In this document: piece after piece, positions 22,166-31,036 of the stretch
Position numbering within the stretch: the first letter of the stretch is position 1
How the letters are laid out: every line of letters starts with the position of its first letter
DNA from: JAVMKJ01 sp031732855
GTDB lineage: Bacteria; Pseudomonadota; Gammaproteobacteria; Competibacterales; Competibacteraceae
Direction: 5' to 3'
Length of the DNA stretch: 64,000 nt
Assembly: GCA_031732855.1 (NCBI GenBank)
Contig: JAVMKJ010000150.1
Location: forward strand, 1 to 64,000
Made by a program: the position numbers and the translations under genes
Notes under the pieces: model-generated
The model's database searches: none
The model's input: the letters and a program-made list of their open reading frames with translations, nothing else
Told to the model about the DNA's origin: nothing

Positions 22166-22792
22166 ATGAGCATTCATTCGCTTTTGATCGATTCCTCCGC
22201 GATCCCTCCCCCCTGGCGGCAGCGGCTGTTCCTGTTGTTCGTGATTGCCTGCTTTGTCGTGCCGCTGGCGGCGGCCTGGCTGCTGGTTGGTCGCTGGCGG
22301 CCGGAGGGTTCCGTCCAGCACGGCGAACTGTTGAATCCAGCCCGCCCGCTCCCGGATTTGCGCTTCGACTCGGTCGACGGACGCCTTTTGGATGGAGCGG
22401 GATTGCGGGGACGCTGGGTGCTGGCGTACGTTGGTTCGGCCGCGGAGTGTGATGCGCGTTGCCGCACCGGCCTGTACGACATGCGACAAGTCCGGCTGGC
22501 TCTGGGGAAGGATATGGAAAGGGTCAAAACCGTGCTGCTGCTCGACGGAACGCCGGAGACCGGCTTGCGTCAGTGGCTGGCGGTCGAGCATGCTGCCACG
22601 ACGGTTGGCGCGGCCGATGGCTCGACCCGGAACGCCCTGCTCCAGGCATTCGATCGACCGGGACGGGCAGGTGACTGGATTTATCTGTTGGATCCCCTCG
22701 GCAATCTGCTGATGCGCTATCCGGTCGACACCGAACCGCGCGGATTGCTCGAGGATCTCCAGCGGCTGCTGAAGTGGTCGAAAATCGGATGA
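22166..22792 (+). CDS. SCO1/SenC-like membrane-anchored thioredoxin-fold protein
   Basis: 208 aa. N-terminal TM (about 22-44), then a thioredoxin-like domain: GRWVLAYVGSAAECDARC, then IYLLDPLGNLLMRYP. It has a CxxxC pair (AECDARC) where SCO proteins have CxxxCP, but the usual third copper ligand His was not recognised. Genes of this type often sit between SURF1 and ctaA in proteobacteria. A role in copper or thiol handling for the CuA site is likely but not certain. Its stop overlaps the ctaA start (ATGA). Confidence 0.75.
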   Translation: MSIHSLLIDSSAIPPPWRQRLFLLFVIACFVVPLAAAWLLVGRWRPEGSVQHGELLNPARPLPDLRFDSVDGRLLDGAGLRGRWVLAYVGSAAECDARCRTGLYDMRQVRLALGKDMERVKTVLLLDGTPETGLRQWLAVEHAATTVGAADGSTRNALLQAFDRPGRAGDWIYLLDPLGNLLMRYPVDTEPRGLLEDLQRLLKWSKIG

Positions 22793-23808
22793 GCGGCGCA
22801 CGCGGAACTCCGTTTCACGGACTGGCCTGGGCGGCGCTGGTCCTGACCTTCCTGGTGGTGATTTTGGGTGCCTATGTACGGCTTTCGGACGCCGGACTGG
22901 GCTGTCCGGACTGGCCCGGTTGCTATGGTCGGCCCGATGTCCCCGACGAGGCCCACCAGATCGCCGAAGCCAACGCGGCTTATCCCCATCGTCCGGTCGA
23001 GCCAGCCAAGGCCTGGAAGGAAATGGTTCACCGTTATTTCGCCGGAGCCCTGGGGTTGTCGGTTCTGGCGCTGGCGGTGCTGGCCTGGCGGCGGCGAGGC
23101 GAACCCGGGCAGCCGCTGAGCTTGCCGCTGGCGTTGCTCGGACTGATCGTGTTCCAGGCCCTGCTGGGGATGTGGACCGTGACCTGGCAGTTGAAGCCGG
23201 TGGTGGTCATGGCCCATCTGCTGGGGGGGTTGACGACGCTGGGTTTGCTGGCCTGGCTGGTGCTGCGCCAGGGTCGGTATGGCGCGGATTCCACGGCGGC
23301 CGACGATGGGGCGGTACTGCGCGGTTATGCCCTGCTGGGACTGGTGCTGCTGGTGGGCCAGATCGCGCTGGGCGGCTGGACCAGCGCCAATTACGCCGCC
23401 CTGGCCTGCCCGGATTTTCCAACCTGCCAGGCCCACTGGTGGCCGCCGATGGATTTTCGGGAAGCATTCACGTTGTGGCGTGGACTCGGCATTTCCTACG
23501 AAGGCGGCGTGCTGGCCAACGATGCCCGCGTGACGATTCACATGATGCACCGGCTCGGCGCCCTGACGGTATTTCTCTACCTGGGCTGGCTGAGTTGGCG
23601 CTTGCTGGCAACCAGTCGAAGCCGCGGCGCGCGGTTCGCCGGCTGGACCATGGCCGTCTTGCTGGTCGGCCAGCTTGCCTTGGGCATCGCGAATGTCGTT
23701 TTGCGCCTGCCGCTGCCGGTGGCGGTCGCCCACAACGCTGGCGCGGCGTTGCTGTTGCTGGCTTTGGTGGCGCTCAACCACCTGCTTCGACCGGAACCCT
23801 TCGCATGA
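22789..23808 (+). CDS. ctaA: Heme A synthase (CtaA/COX15)
   Basis: 339 aa with about eight TM helices in two halves. Conserved LSDAGLGCPDWPGCYG (with the Cys pair) in the first half and the matching ACPDFPTCQ in the second, and heme-ligand His in MVHRYFAG and IHMMHRLGA. Oxidises the C8 methyl of heme O to make heme A. Overlaps both its neighbours by 4 nt, so SCO-like, ctaA and ctaB form one tightly packed unit. Confidence 0.96.
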   Translation: MSGARGTPFHGLAWAALVLTFLVVILGAYVRLSDAGLGCPDWPGCYGRPDVPDEAHQIAEANAAYPHRPVEPAKAWKEMVHRYFAGALGLSVLALAVLAWRRRGEPGQPLSLPLALLGLIVFQALLGMWTVTWQLKPVVVMAHLLGGLTTLGLLAWLVLRQGRYGADSTAADDGAVLRGYALLGLVLLVGQIALGGWTSANYAALACPDFPTCQAHWWPPMDFREAFTLWRGLGISYEGGVLANDARVTIHMMHRLGALTVFLYLGWLSWRLLATSRSRGARFAGWTMAVLLVGQLALGIANVVLRLPLPVAVAHNAGAALLLLALVALNHLLRPEPFA

Positions 23809-24722
23809 TGACCGCCGCCTTCCAAACCCTGCGCGCCAGCTTCCGCCGCCACGGCCGGGATTATCTGGAATTGACCAAACCCCGCGTGGTGGCGCTGATC
23901 ACCTTCACCGCCATGGTCGGCATGCTGCTGGCGACGCCGGGGATGGTCCCTTGGGAGATTCTGCTGTTCGGTTCGCTGGGCATCGCGCTGATGGCCGGTT
24001 CCGCCGCCGCCATCAACCATCTCGTCGATCGGCGGGCCGACGCCCTGATGGCCCGCACCCGCCACCGTCCGCTGCCGAGCGGCCACCTGGAATCCTGGCA
24101 GGTATTGGGCTTTGCCGCGATCATCGGGGCACTTGGCCTCGGTCTCCTGCTGGTCTTCACCAACCCGCTGACCGCAGTGCTGACCTTCGCCTCGCTGATC
24201 GGCTACGCGGTGATCTACACGCTGTTTCTCAAGCGGGCCACGCCGCAGAACATCGTCATCGGCGGCGCGGCTGGCGCGGCGCCCCCCTTGCTCGGCTGGA
24301 CGGCGGTTACCGGCCAGGTGGACTCCGGCGCGCTGCTGCTGTTCCTGATCATCTACGTCTGGACTCCACCACATTTTTGGGCGTTGGCGATCCACCGCCG
24401 CCACGATTACGCCAACGCCGACATCCCCATGCTGCCCGTCACCCACGGCGCCGCTTTCACCCGGCTGCACATCCTGCTGTACACCATCCTGCTGTTTCTA
24501 ATCACCCTGTTGCCGTTCCTGACCGGCATGAGCGGCTGGATTTATCTGGCCGGCGCCGTCGTGCTGGGCTTGCGCTTCCTGAGTTTCGCCACGCGATTGT
24601 ATGCGACTGGGGACGATCGTCTCGCCATGCCGACCTTTGGGTTTTCCATCGTTTATCTGTTCGGACTGTTCGCCGCCCTGATGCTCGATCATTATGCGCT
24701 GCGCCTGTTGGAGCAGTTGTGA
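23805..24722 (+). CDS. ctaB: Heme O synthase (protoheme IX farnesyltransferase)
   Basis: 305 aa from ATG 23805, which overlaps the ctaA stop. UbiA-type prenyltransferase with eight to nine TM helices; the two Asp-rich motifs are NHLVDRRADALMARTRHRPL and RRHDYANADIPMLPV. Transfers farnesyl to heme b giving heme O, the substrate of CtaA. The same frame is open for 295 codons upstream through ctaA, but that part is antiphase shadow. Confidence 0.97.
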   Translation: MMTAAFQTLRASFRRHGRDYLELTKPRVVALITFTAMVGMLLATPGMVPWEILLFGSLGIALMAGSAAAINHLVDRRADALMARTRHRPLPSGHLESWQVLGFAAIIGALGLGLLLVFTNPLTAVLTFASLIGYAVIYTLFLKRATPQNIVIGGAAGAAPPLLGWTAVTGQVDSGALLLFLIIYVWTPPHFWALAIHRRHDYANADIPMLPVTHGAAFTRLHILLYTILLFLITLLPFLTGMSGWIYLAGAVVLGLRFLSFATRLYATGDDRLAMPTFGFSIVYLFGLFAALMLDHYALRLLEQL

Positions 24723-24944
24723 CGAGCCATATTTTCAAGTCCCTGGGAAAGTTCCCCGATTAATTCCCAATCGTTAATAATATTAGCCGATGCTGATTGA
24801 GAAAACCCGGCAGATATTAGTAGAATAGGCCGTCGTCCAGACCCACCCAGCCGCATTTTCCAGCCTGGTTTTCAATATCGGAAAATACGTGGGAAAACAA
24901 GCAATAAACATTATAGCCCCATGGCTTGCTAAGGAGACTTGGAT

Positions 24945-26393
24945 ATGGCCCAAAGCTCAGCGTTGCCAGCCGAGCAGTACAATTACGACATCGTCCGCAG
25001 GTTCATGATCGTTGCCATGGTCTATGGCGTGATCGGCATGGCGGTCGGTCTCTACATTGCCTGCGAATTGGCGTGGCCGTTCCTCAATTTCGACATACCC
25101 GCCATCACGTTCGGGCGTCTGCGTCCCGTGCACACCAGTCTGGTGATCTTCGGTTTCGGCGGCAGCGCCCTGTTCGCCACATCCTACTACATCGTGCAAC
25201 GTACTTGTCAGGCACGACTGGCGTTCCCGTGGCTGGCCGAGTTCACCTTCATAGGTTGGACCGGTGGTGTGGCGCTGGGCGTGATCACTTACATGGCCGG
25301 CTTTTCCCAAGGCAAGGAGTATGCCGAGTTCGAATGGCCGCTGGATATCGCCATCACCGTGGTTTGGGTTTGCTACATCCTGGTTTACGTCGAGACCATC
25401 CGCCGGCGCAGTCAACCCCACATCTATGTCGCCAACTGGTTCTTCCTGGCCTTCCTGCTGGCCGTCGCCCTGTTGCATATCTTCAACAATCTGGCGATGC
25501 CGGTCAGCCTGGTCAAGTCCTACAGCCTGTTCGCCGGCGTGCAGGATGCCATGACCCAGTGGTGGTACGGCCACAACGCGGTGGGGTTCTTCCTGACCGC
25601 CGCCTTCCTCGGCATGATGTATTACTTCGTCCCCAAGCAGGCCGGCCGGCCGGTCTACTCCTATCGACTGTCCATCATCCACTTCTGGGCGTTGATCTTC
25701 CTTTATATGTGGGCCGGTGGCCATCACTTGCACTGGACCGCGTTGCCCGACTGGGTCTCGACGCTGTCCGCCACCTTCTCCGTGTTGCTGCTGATGCCCT
25801 CCTGGGGCGGCATGATCAACGGCATCATGACCCTGTCCGGCGCGTGGGACAAACTGCGCTCCGACCCGATCATGCTGTTCCTGATCACTTCGCTGTCGTT
25901 CTACGGCATGTCCACCTTCGAAGGGCCGTTGATGTCGCTGAAGAGCGTCAACGCCCTGTCGCACTATACCGACTGGACCATCGGCCACGTGCACTCCGGC
26001 GCGCTGGGCTGGGTGGCGCTGGTAAGCTTCGGTTCCTTCTACCACCTGATTCCACGACTGTATGAGACCCGGATGTACAGCCAGACCTTGATTTACGTCC
26101 ACTTCTGGCTCGCCACCATCGGCATCGTGCTGTACATCACCTCATTGTGGATCGCCGGCATCGGTCAGGGATTGATGCTGCGCAGCTTCGACGATTACGG
26201 CAATCTGGCCTACACCTTCATCGAGACCGTCGAGTTCATGCACACCCCGTACGTCTGGCGCGCGCTGGGCGGTGCTTTCTTCGTCGCGGGCACCCTGGTG
26301 ATGGTGTACAACATGGTGATGACCCTGCGGGCGTCCCGTCGCGAACGAGCAGCCTTGGAAGCCAAGCTGGCGGCCAAACTGGCAAAGGCCTGA
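24945..26393 (+). CDS. ccoN: cbb3-type cytochrome c oxidase subunit I
   Basis: 482 aa from ATG 24945, 8 bp after AAGGAG. About 12 TM helices; YGHNAVGFFLTAAFLGMMYY holds the active-site His and Tyr, and WAGGHHLHW, and GHVHSGALGW carry further heme and CuB ligands. High-affinity oxygen reductase used at low oxygen. First gene of ccoNOQP. The 222-bp gap upstream was searched for an FNR/ANR box; none was clear. Confidence 0.98.
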   Translation: MAQSSALPAEQYNYDIVRRFMIVAMVYGVIGMAVGLYIACELAWPFLNFDIPAITFGRLRPVHTSLVIFGFGGSALFATSYYIVQRTCQARLAFPWLAEFTFIGWTGGVALGVITYMAGFSQGKEYAEFEWPLDIAITVVWVCYILVYVETIRRRSQPHIYVANWFFLAFLLAVALLHIFNNLAMPVSLVKSYSLFAGVQDAMTQWWYGHNAVGFFLTAAFLGMMYYFVPKQAGRPVYSYRLSIIHFWALIFLYMWAGGHHLHWTALPDWVSTLSATFSVLLLMPSWGGMINGIMTLSGAWDKLRSDPIMLFLITSLSFYGMSTFEGPLMSLKSVNALSHYTDWTIGHVHSGALGWVALVSFGSFYHLIPRLYETRMYSQTLIYVHFWLATIGIVLYITSLWIAGIGQGLMLRSFDDYGNLAYTFIETVEFMHTPYVWRALGGAFFVAGTLVMVYNMVMTLRASRRERAALEAKLAAKLAKA

Positions 26394-26422
26394 GCAGGCG
26401 CTTTCCCGGAGACTAAACAACC

Positions 26423-27160
26423 ATGCGACACGAACAAATCGAAACTAACTCCGCTCTCATGCTCGTGCTGATCCTGGTCGTGATCAGCATCGGGGGCCTG
26501 GTGGAAATCGTCCCGCTGTTCTACATCAACGAGACGGTCGAGGATGTGAAGGGCGCGGTCCGGCCCTATACCCCGCTGGAATTGCGGGGCCGCGACATCT
26601 ACATCCGCGAGGGTTGCTATCTGTGCCATTCGCAGATGATCCGGCCGTTCCGCGACGAGTGGCTGCGCTACGGCCACTACTCGCTGGCGGCGGAGTCGCA
26701 GTACGACCATCCTTTCCAGTGGGGGTCCAAGCGCACCGGCCCCGATCTGGCGCGGGTGGGCGGCAAATACTCCAATCAATGGCACGTGCAGCACTTGAAG
26801 GCGCCGCGCTCGGTGGTACCGCAGTCCATCATGCCGAACTATCCCTGGCTGCTGGAAAATGATCTGGATTACTCGGATGTGGCCGGTCGGATGCGTGCCT
26901 TGCGGTTTACCGGGGTGCCGTATTCCCTGACCCAAGCGGAGTATGACGCCAACGTCAAGAAGTTTGGGCCGGCCGTCGCCGATCAACTCGACATCAGCAA
27001 GGCGCAGGACAGCCTGCTCAAGCAGGCGCGCGAAAAGAACTTCGACGGCATTCCCGGCAAGATCACGGAAATGGAAGCTCTGGTCGCGTACCTGCAGGTG
27101 CTCGGCACCATGGTGGACTTCACCCAGTACGACGAAGGCTTTTTCACCACATTCCGTTGA
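26423..27160 (+). CDS. ccoO: cbb3 oxidase monoheme c subunit II
   Basis: 245 aa. N-terminal TM (about 12-32), then a cytochrome c domain with the heme motif CYLCH (REGCYLCHSQMIRPF) and Met ligand in the IMPNYPWL region. Passes electrons from CcoP to CcoN. GGAG upstream of the ATG. Second gene of the operon. Confidence 0.97.
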   Translation: MRHEQIETNSALMLVLILVVISIGGLVEIVPLFYINETVEDVKGAVRPYTPLELRGRDIYIREGCYLCHSQMIRPFRDEWLRYGHYSLAAESQYDHPFQWGSKRTGPDLARVGGKYSNQWHVQHLKAPRSVVPQSIMPNYPWLLENDLDYSDVAGRMRALRFTGVPYSLTQAEYDANVKKFGPAVADQLDISKAQDSLLKQAREKNFDGIPGKITEMEALVAYLQVLGTMVDFTQYDEGFFTTFR

Positions 27161-27198
27161 TAACCTGAACTGTGTCTCCTCCTGTTGGGGGAGACTGA

Positions 27199-27399
27199 AT
27201 GGAGCCCTGCTCGATGTTCGACTGGCTGCTGTGGTTCACCCATATGGAAAACTCCAAGCCATTGGCGTTGATACTGTTTTTTGGGGCGTTTTGCGGCATC
27301 CTGATCTATGTGTTCACCGGGAAGCGACGCGCCAAGCGGCTTGAATCCTACAAGTACATTCCATTCGACGACGACCCGCCGCAGTCCAATCCTTCATAG
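27199..27399 (+). CDS. ccoQ: cbb3 oxidase small subunit CcoQ
   Basis: 66 aa from ATG 27199, preceded by GGGGGAGACTGA. One TM helix (about 22-40; PLALILFFGAFCGILIYVF) and a polar tail with KYIPFDDDPP, the typical FixQ/CcoQ shape. Stabilises the cbb3 complex. An inner ATG at 27214 is a possible alternative start. Confidence 0.9.
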   Translation: MEPCSMFDWLLWFTHMENSKPLALILFFGAFCGILIYVFTGKRRAKRLESYKYIPFDDDPPQSNPS

Positions 27400-27436
27400 G
27401 CCGGGCATCATTCCCAATCCCGCAAGGTGATGGAAA

Positions 27437-28393
27437 ATGAGTGACAATACACTGAGTAAACAACAACAACCTGGCGCGGTCCAGACTACCGGCCATGCCT
27501 GGGACGGCGATCTTCAGGAGTACAACAATCCACTGCCGCGCTGGTGGCTGTGGTGTTTCTACGGAACCGTGGTGTTCTCGGTTCTGTACTGGTTCCTGTA
27601 TCCTTCCTGGCCGGTCGGCAATACCTGGCTCAAGGGCCTCAAGGTGGTGGATTACGTCACCATCGACAAGGCCACCGGCAAGGAACAGGAGAAGGAATTT
27701 CGCTGGAACACTCGTTCCCTCCTGCTGGAAGATCTGGGCGACGCCGCCAGCAACAAGCAGCGCAAGGACATGCTGGCCAAGGTCCAGGCGGCCAGTTACG
27801 ATCAGATCGTCAAGGATCCCAAGATGCTGGAATTCGTGCGATCGGTCGGCAAGGGTCTGTTCGGCGACAACTGCGCCGCGTGTCATGGCCGCGGCGGTCA
27901 GGGTGTCGTGGGCATGTATCCGAACCTGACCGACGACGACTGGCTCTGGGGAGGGAGCATGGACCAGATCCATCAGACTCTGGTGCAGGGCCGCAACGGG
28001 TTCATGCCCGCTTTCGGCCAGGTGCTCAAGCCGGATCAGTTGAGCGATGTGGCCGAGTATGTGCTGACCCTATCGGGCGAAGCCAAGCCGGGCGAGGCGT
28101 CCGAGCGCGGCAAGGCGATCTTCCAGGGTCAGGTGGGTGGCTGCTACTACTGCCACGGTGCCGACGGCAAGGGCGTCCAGTCGCAGGGCGCGGCCAATCT
28201 GACCGACAAGATTTGGGCGATCGTCGATGTGCCGGCCCTCAAAACCCCGCAGGAGAAGAAAGCGGCCGTTGCGGACTTCGTCGCCAAGGGCGTGAACAAC
28301 ACCCGGGTGATGCCGGCCTGGAAGGATCGACTGTCGCCGACCGACGTCAAGCTGCTCGCGGTTTATGTCCATCAGTTGGGTGGGGCCAAGTAA
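27437..28393 (+). CDS. ccoP: cbb3 oxidase diheme c subunit III
   Basis: 318 aa. N-terminal segment with TM(s) (WWLWCFYGTVVFSVLYWFLY, about 35-55), then two cytochrome c domains with heme motifs CAACH (about 152) and CYYCH (about 236). Entry point for electrons from soluble cytochromes. Last of ccoNOQP. Confidence 0.97.
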   Translation: MSDNTLSKQQQPGAVQTTGHAWDGDLQEYNNPLPRWWLWCFYGTVVFSVLYWFLYPSWPVGNTWLKGLKVVDYVTIDKATGKEQEKEFRWNTRSLLLEDLGDAASNKQRKDMLAKVQAASYDQIVKDPKMLEFVRSVGKGLFGDNCAACHGRGGQGVVGMYPNLTDDDWLWGGSMDQIHQTLVQGRNGFMPAFGQVLKPDQLSDVAEYVLTLSGEAKPGEASERGKAIFQGQVGGCYYCHGADGKGVQSQGAANLTDKIWAIVDVPALKTPQEKKAAVADFVAKGVNNTRVMPAWKDRLSPTDVKLLAVYVHQLGGAK

Positions 28394-28431
28394 GCGAACT
28401 CATTATTGGTCGAACCCGCCAATCCTCAGCA

Positions 28432-28541
28432 CTCACCCCCCGACCGGGGGGTGAGGCGTTTATGCCGATCCGATCCATTTAAAATGAATGCCCGACTCCC
28501 TTCACCCTGATCCTCTCCTCCTTGGCGGGGGGGAGGGGATC
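28432..28541 (+). terminator. Hairpins after ccoP (possible terminator region)
   Basis: First hairpin CTCACCCCCC-GACC-GGGGGGTGAG (28432-28455); second imperfect hairpin GATCCTCTCCTCC / GGGGGAGGGGATC (about 28509-28541). Neither is followed by a clear T-tract. The position after the last ccoNOQP gene suggests transcript ending or 3'-end protection. Confidence 0.45.
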
Positions 28542-28651
28542 GAATGATTACAGTCCAGCGCGTCGGCCTTCGTCCTTGATGAATCGCAGTGACGATGGAC
28601 GCGAATGGTGGTCAACATAGTTGTGCTTTTCAATCGCAAATTGGGTGGAAA

Positions 28652-30043
28652 ATGTCCGAAGAGACTGTCCAGCTTTATCAGAAACGTATTCAGATCTATC
28701 CGCGCTCGATTAAGGGTCCATTTCGTACTCTGAAGACCAGCATCATGATCCTGGCGTATGGCATCTATTTTCTTCTGCCCTGGCTGCGCTGGGAGCGGCC
28801 GAACGCGCCGGACCAGGCGGTGTTGTACGATCTGCCGGGGCGGCATTTCTACATTTTCGGCCTGACCGTGCAGGTACAGGATATCTTCTGGCTGGCCGGG
28901 GTGTTGATCATCTTCGCGATCCTGCTGTTTTTCGTGACCGGGCTCGCCGGTCGGGTCTGGTGCGGCTATTTCTGCTTCCAAACCCTGTGGACCGACCTGT
29001 TCATGATGATCGAGCGTTGGGTGCAGGGCGAACGACCGGCGCGGATGCGGCTGGACAGAAAGCCCTGGAATCGCGAGAAGTTGACCAAGAAGGGAACTAC
29101 TTATGCTCTTTGGTTGCTGGTGGCATTCTGGACCGGCCTGACTTTCACCATGTATTGGGTCGACGCGCCGACCCTGGTGGTGGATATCTTTCTGGGGCGG
29201 GCGTCCTACGCGGCCTACTTCACCACCTTTTTCCTGACCGCCACTACTTTCGTGATGGCGGGTCTGGCGCGCGAGCAGGTCTGCATCTACATGTGTCCCT
29301 ACGCGCGATTCCAGAGCGCCATGTTCGATCATGACACCCTGATCATTTCCTATGACGCCAAGAAGGGCGAAGGGTCGAAGGGCCGGGCCAAGGAGTACCG
29401 GGGTTTGAGAACCCCCGATGAGCGGAAGGCGAAGGGCGTCGGCGAGTGCATCGATTGCGGGCATTGCGTGCAGGTCTGTCCGGTGGGGATCGACATCCGC
29501 AACGGCTTGCAGTACCAATGTATTTCCTGCGCGCTGTGCATCGACGCCTGCGAGCACGATCTGGTCAATTACACGTCCGAAAACGCGCTGAACGGGCGGG
29601 AGACCCGGTTCTTGAGACCGAAGACCATCGGTTATGGGGTAATCCTGACCGCGGCAACCCTGATCCTGACCTGGAGCGTGCTCACCCGCTCGCCCTATAG
29701 CGGGACTGTCGAGCAAATCCGCCAACCGCTGTATACCCAGCTTTCCGACGGCGGTATCCGTAACGCTTACGAGATCAAGCTGAATAACAAGCTGACGGCG
29801 CCGATGACGGTCGGCATTCGCATCGAAGGACTTCCTGGCGCGACTCTGGACATGGACGGCATGGAGCGGCTCGAGCTGGCGCCGCAGGAGCGGATCAAGT
29901 TGCTGGCGCGAGTCCAGGTTCCTCCGATCCAGCCTGGCGTGGCGGCCGGCGACAAGGTGACCTTCATCATCGAGTCGCTGGAAGGAATGCTGGCGGAGCC
30001 GATCCGTCGGGAAGTGCCGTTCTACGTACCGGAAAACGGCTGA
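28652..30043 (+). CDS. ccoG: Cytochrome cbb3 oxidase accessory protein CcoG (FixG/RdxA type)
   Basis: 463 aa from ATG 28652. About five TM helices, two 4Fe-4S ferredoxin motifs (CIDCGHCVQVCPVG and CISCALCIDACEHD), additional Cys in WCGYFC and CIYMCPY, and a C-terminal FixG Ig-like domain. CcoG reduces Cu(II) to Cu(I) for cbb3 assembly in studied bacteria. Overlaps the next gene by one base (TGATG). The frame is open 21 codons upstream. Confidence 0.95.
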   Translation: MSEETVQLYQKRIQIYPRSIKGPFRTLKTSIMILAYGIYFLLPWLRWERPNAPDQAVLYDLPGRHFYIFGLTVQVQDIFWLAGVLIIFAILLFFVTGLAGRVWCGYFCFQTLWTDLFMMIERWVQGERPARMRLDRKPWNREKLTKKGTTYALWLLVAFWTGLTFTMYWVDAPTLVVDIFLGRASYAAYFTTFFLTATTFVMAGLAREQVCIYMCPYARFQSAMFDHDTLIISYDAKKGEGSKGRAKEYRGLRTPDERKAKGVGECIDCGHCVQVCPVGIDIRNGLQYQCISCALCIDACEHDLVNYTSENALNGRETRFLRPKTIGYGVILTAATLILTWSVLTRSPYSGTVEQIRQPLYTQLSDGGIRNAYEIKLNNKLTAPMTVGIRIEGLPGATLDMDGMERLELAPQERIKLLARVQVPPIQPGVAAGDKVTFIIESLEGMLAEPIRREVPFYVPENG

Positions 30044-30837
30044 TGAGCGATCTGCTGCTCGGCCTCGCGCTCGGCGCCGGGCTGATCGTGCTCGCCAATC
30101 TGATCCTGGTTCGCTTCGCGCGAACGAACGCGAAGCAGGCCGCCGCCGGGGTGGCCCTGACGACGCTCGGCCTCTATGTCCCCTACGCTATCGTGCGCTG
30201 GCCGGGAGGAGATGTGTTCGCGATCCACCTCGGCATTTATCTGCTCGCTTCGCTGGCGTGTGGAATATTCCCGAGCGCTCGCGCCGGTGGCAAGGGCCTG
30301 CACTGGGGACCGGCGGCGATCGGCGGGTTTTTCGTTTTCGTGGCGGTGCTGGGCGCGGTGTTCGTCGCGATCGCCGAACGTGGTTTGACTCCCGCCCTCG
30401 GAAGTTGGCTGCTGCCCGAAGCGGACAGCAAGCGCGAGGTCACGTCGATGTTCCCGGGTGTGATCTCCCACGACTTCCAGCAGAAGGAGGATCTGTACAA
30501 CGACTATCTCCAGCAGGTGGAGCGCCAGCGGCAGCGCGGCTGGCGGATCCAGAAGGGCTGGCTGGGCGAGCCGGTGGCGAACGAGCCAGCGATGTTCCGG
30601 GTGGTGGCGCGGACCCGCGAGGGCGAGCCACTGACGGGCGCGACCGTGACCGGCCAGTTTATCCGCCCCTCGACCAGCAGGCTGGATGTCGCCTTTGCTC
30701 TGGCCGAAATCAGCCCCGGCGTTTACGAATCGAAACTGATGCTGCCGGCCGCCGGCAACTGGAACCTGGTGTTGCATGTTCGCAAGGACGCCGACTTGCA
30801 TGAGGTTCGTGCCGGCACTCAGGTTCTGGACCGCTAA
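30043..30837 (+). CDS. ccoH: FixH-family protein with a four-TM N-terminal extension (CcoH)
   Basis: 264 aa; usual CcoH/FixH proteins are about 150-180 aa. The C-terminal half (about 150-264; GWLGEPVANEPAMFRVVART, then DVAFALAEISPGVYESKLML) is the FixH domain, needed for cbb3 assembly or stability. The N-terminal 115 residues add about four TM helices (about 3-25, 33-51, 57-77, 88-110) instead of the usual single anchor. Follows ccoG with one-base overlap. Confidence 0.82.
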   Translation: MSDLLLGLALGAGLIVLANLILVRFARTNAKQAAAGVALTTLGLYVPYAIVRWPGGDVFAIHLGIYLLASLACGIFPSARAGGKGLHWGPAAIGGFFVFVAVLGAVFVAIAERGLTPALGSWLLPEADSKREVTSMFPGVISHDFQQKEDLYNDYLQQVERQRQRGWRIQKGWLGEPVANEPAMFRVVARTREGEPLTGATVTGQFIRPSTSRLDVAFALAEISPGVYESKLMLPAAGNWNLVLHVRKDADLHEVRAGTQVLDR

Positions 30838-30871
30838 TACCGTTTATCAATGGATTTTATGGTTCAGAATC

Positions 30872-30953
30872 GTAGGGCGGGTTAGGGCGCCAGCCCGTAA
30901 CCCGCCGATTTGATTGCGGTTTCGGCGGGTTACGCTTCGCTAACCCGCCCTAC
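30872..30953. repeat. Nested inverted repeat of the GTAGGGCGGGTTAG type
   Basis: Outer arms GTAGGGCGGGTTAG (30872-30885) and CTAACCCGCCCTAC (30940-30953); inner arms CGTAACCCGCCGA and TCGGCGGGTTACG. Same organisation as the element at 8909-9077 but half the length. Lies between ccoH and the copper ATPase gene. Confidence 0.75.
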
Positions 30954-31036
30954 ATGGGAAGTATAAAACCTATCGGGAATTGGTATAACTTGCGTTCGTG
31001 CTCGCCTTCTTCACGATTCAGCCACGCATCCGTCTG

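Noticed and set aside
22920..23804. In-frame upstream extension of ctaB covering all of ctaA
   Set aside because: It lies in antiphase to ctaA, and ctaB starts at the ATGA overlap, giving the normal 305 aa.
24723..24944. Possible FNR/ANR box upstream of ccoN
   Set aside because: Only half-site-like CTGATTGAG was found; no TTGAT-N4-ATCAA palindrome.
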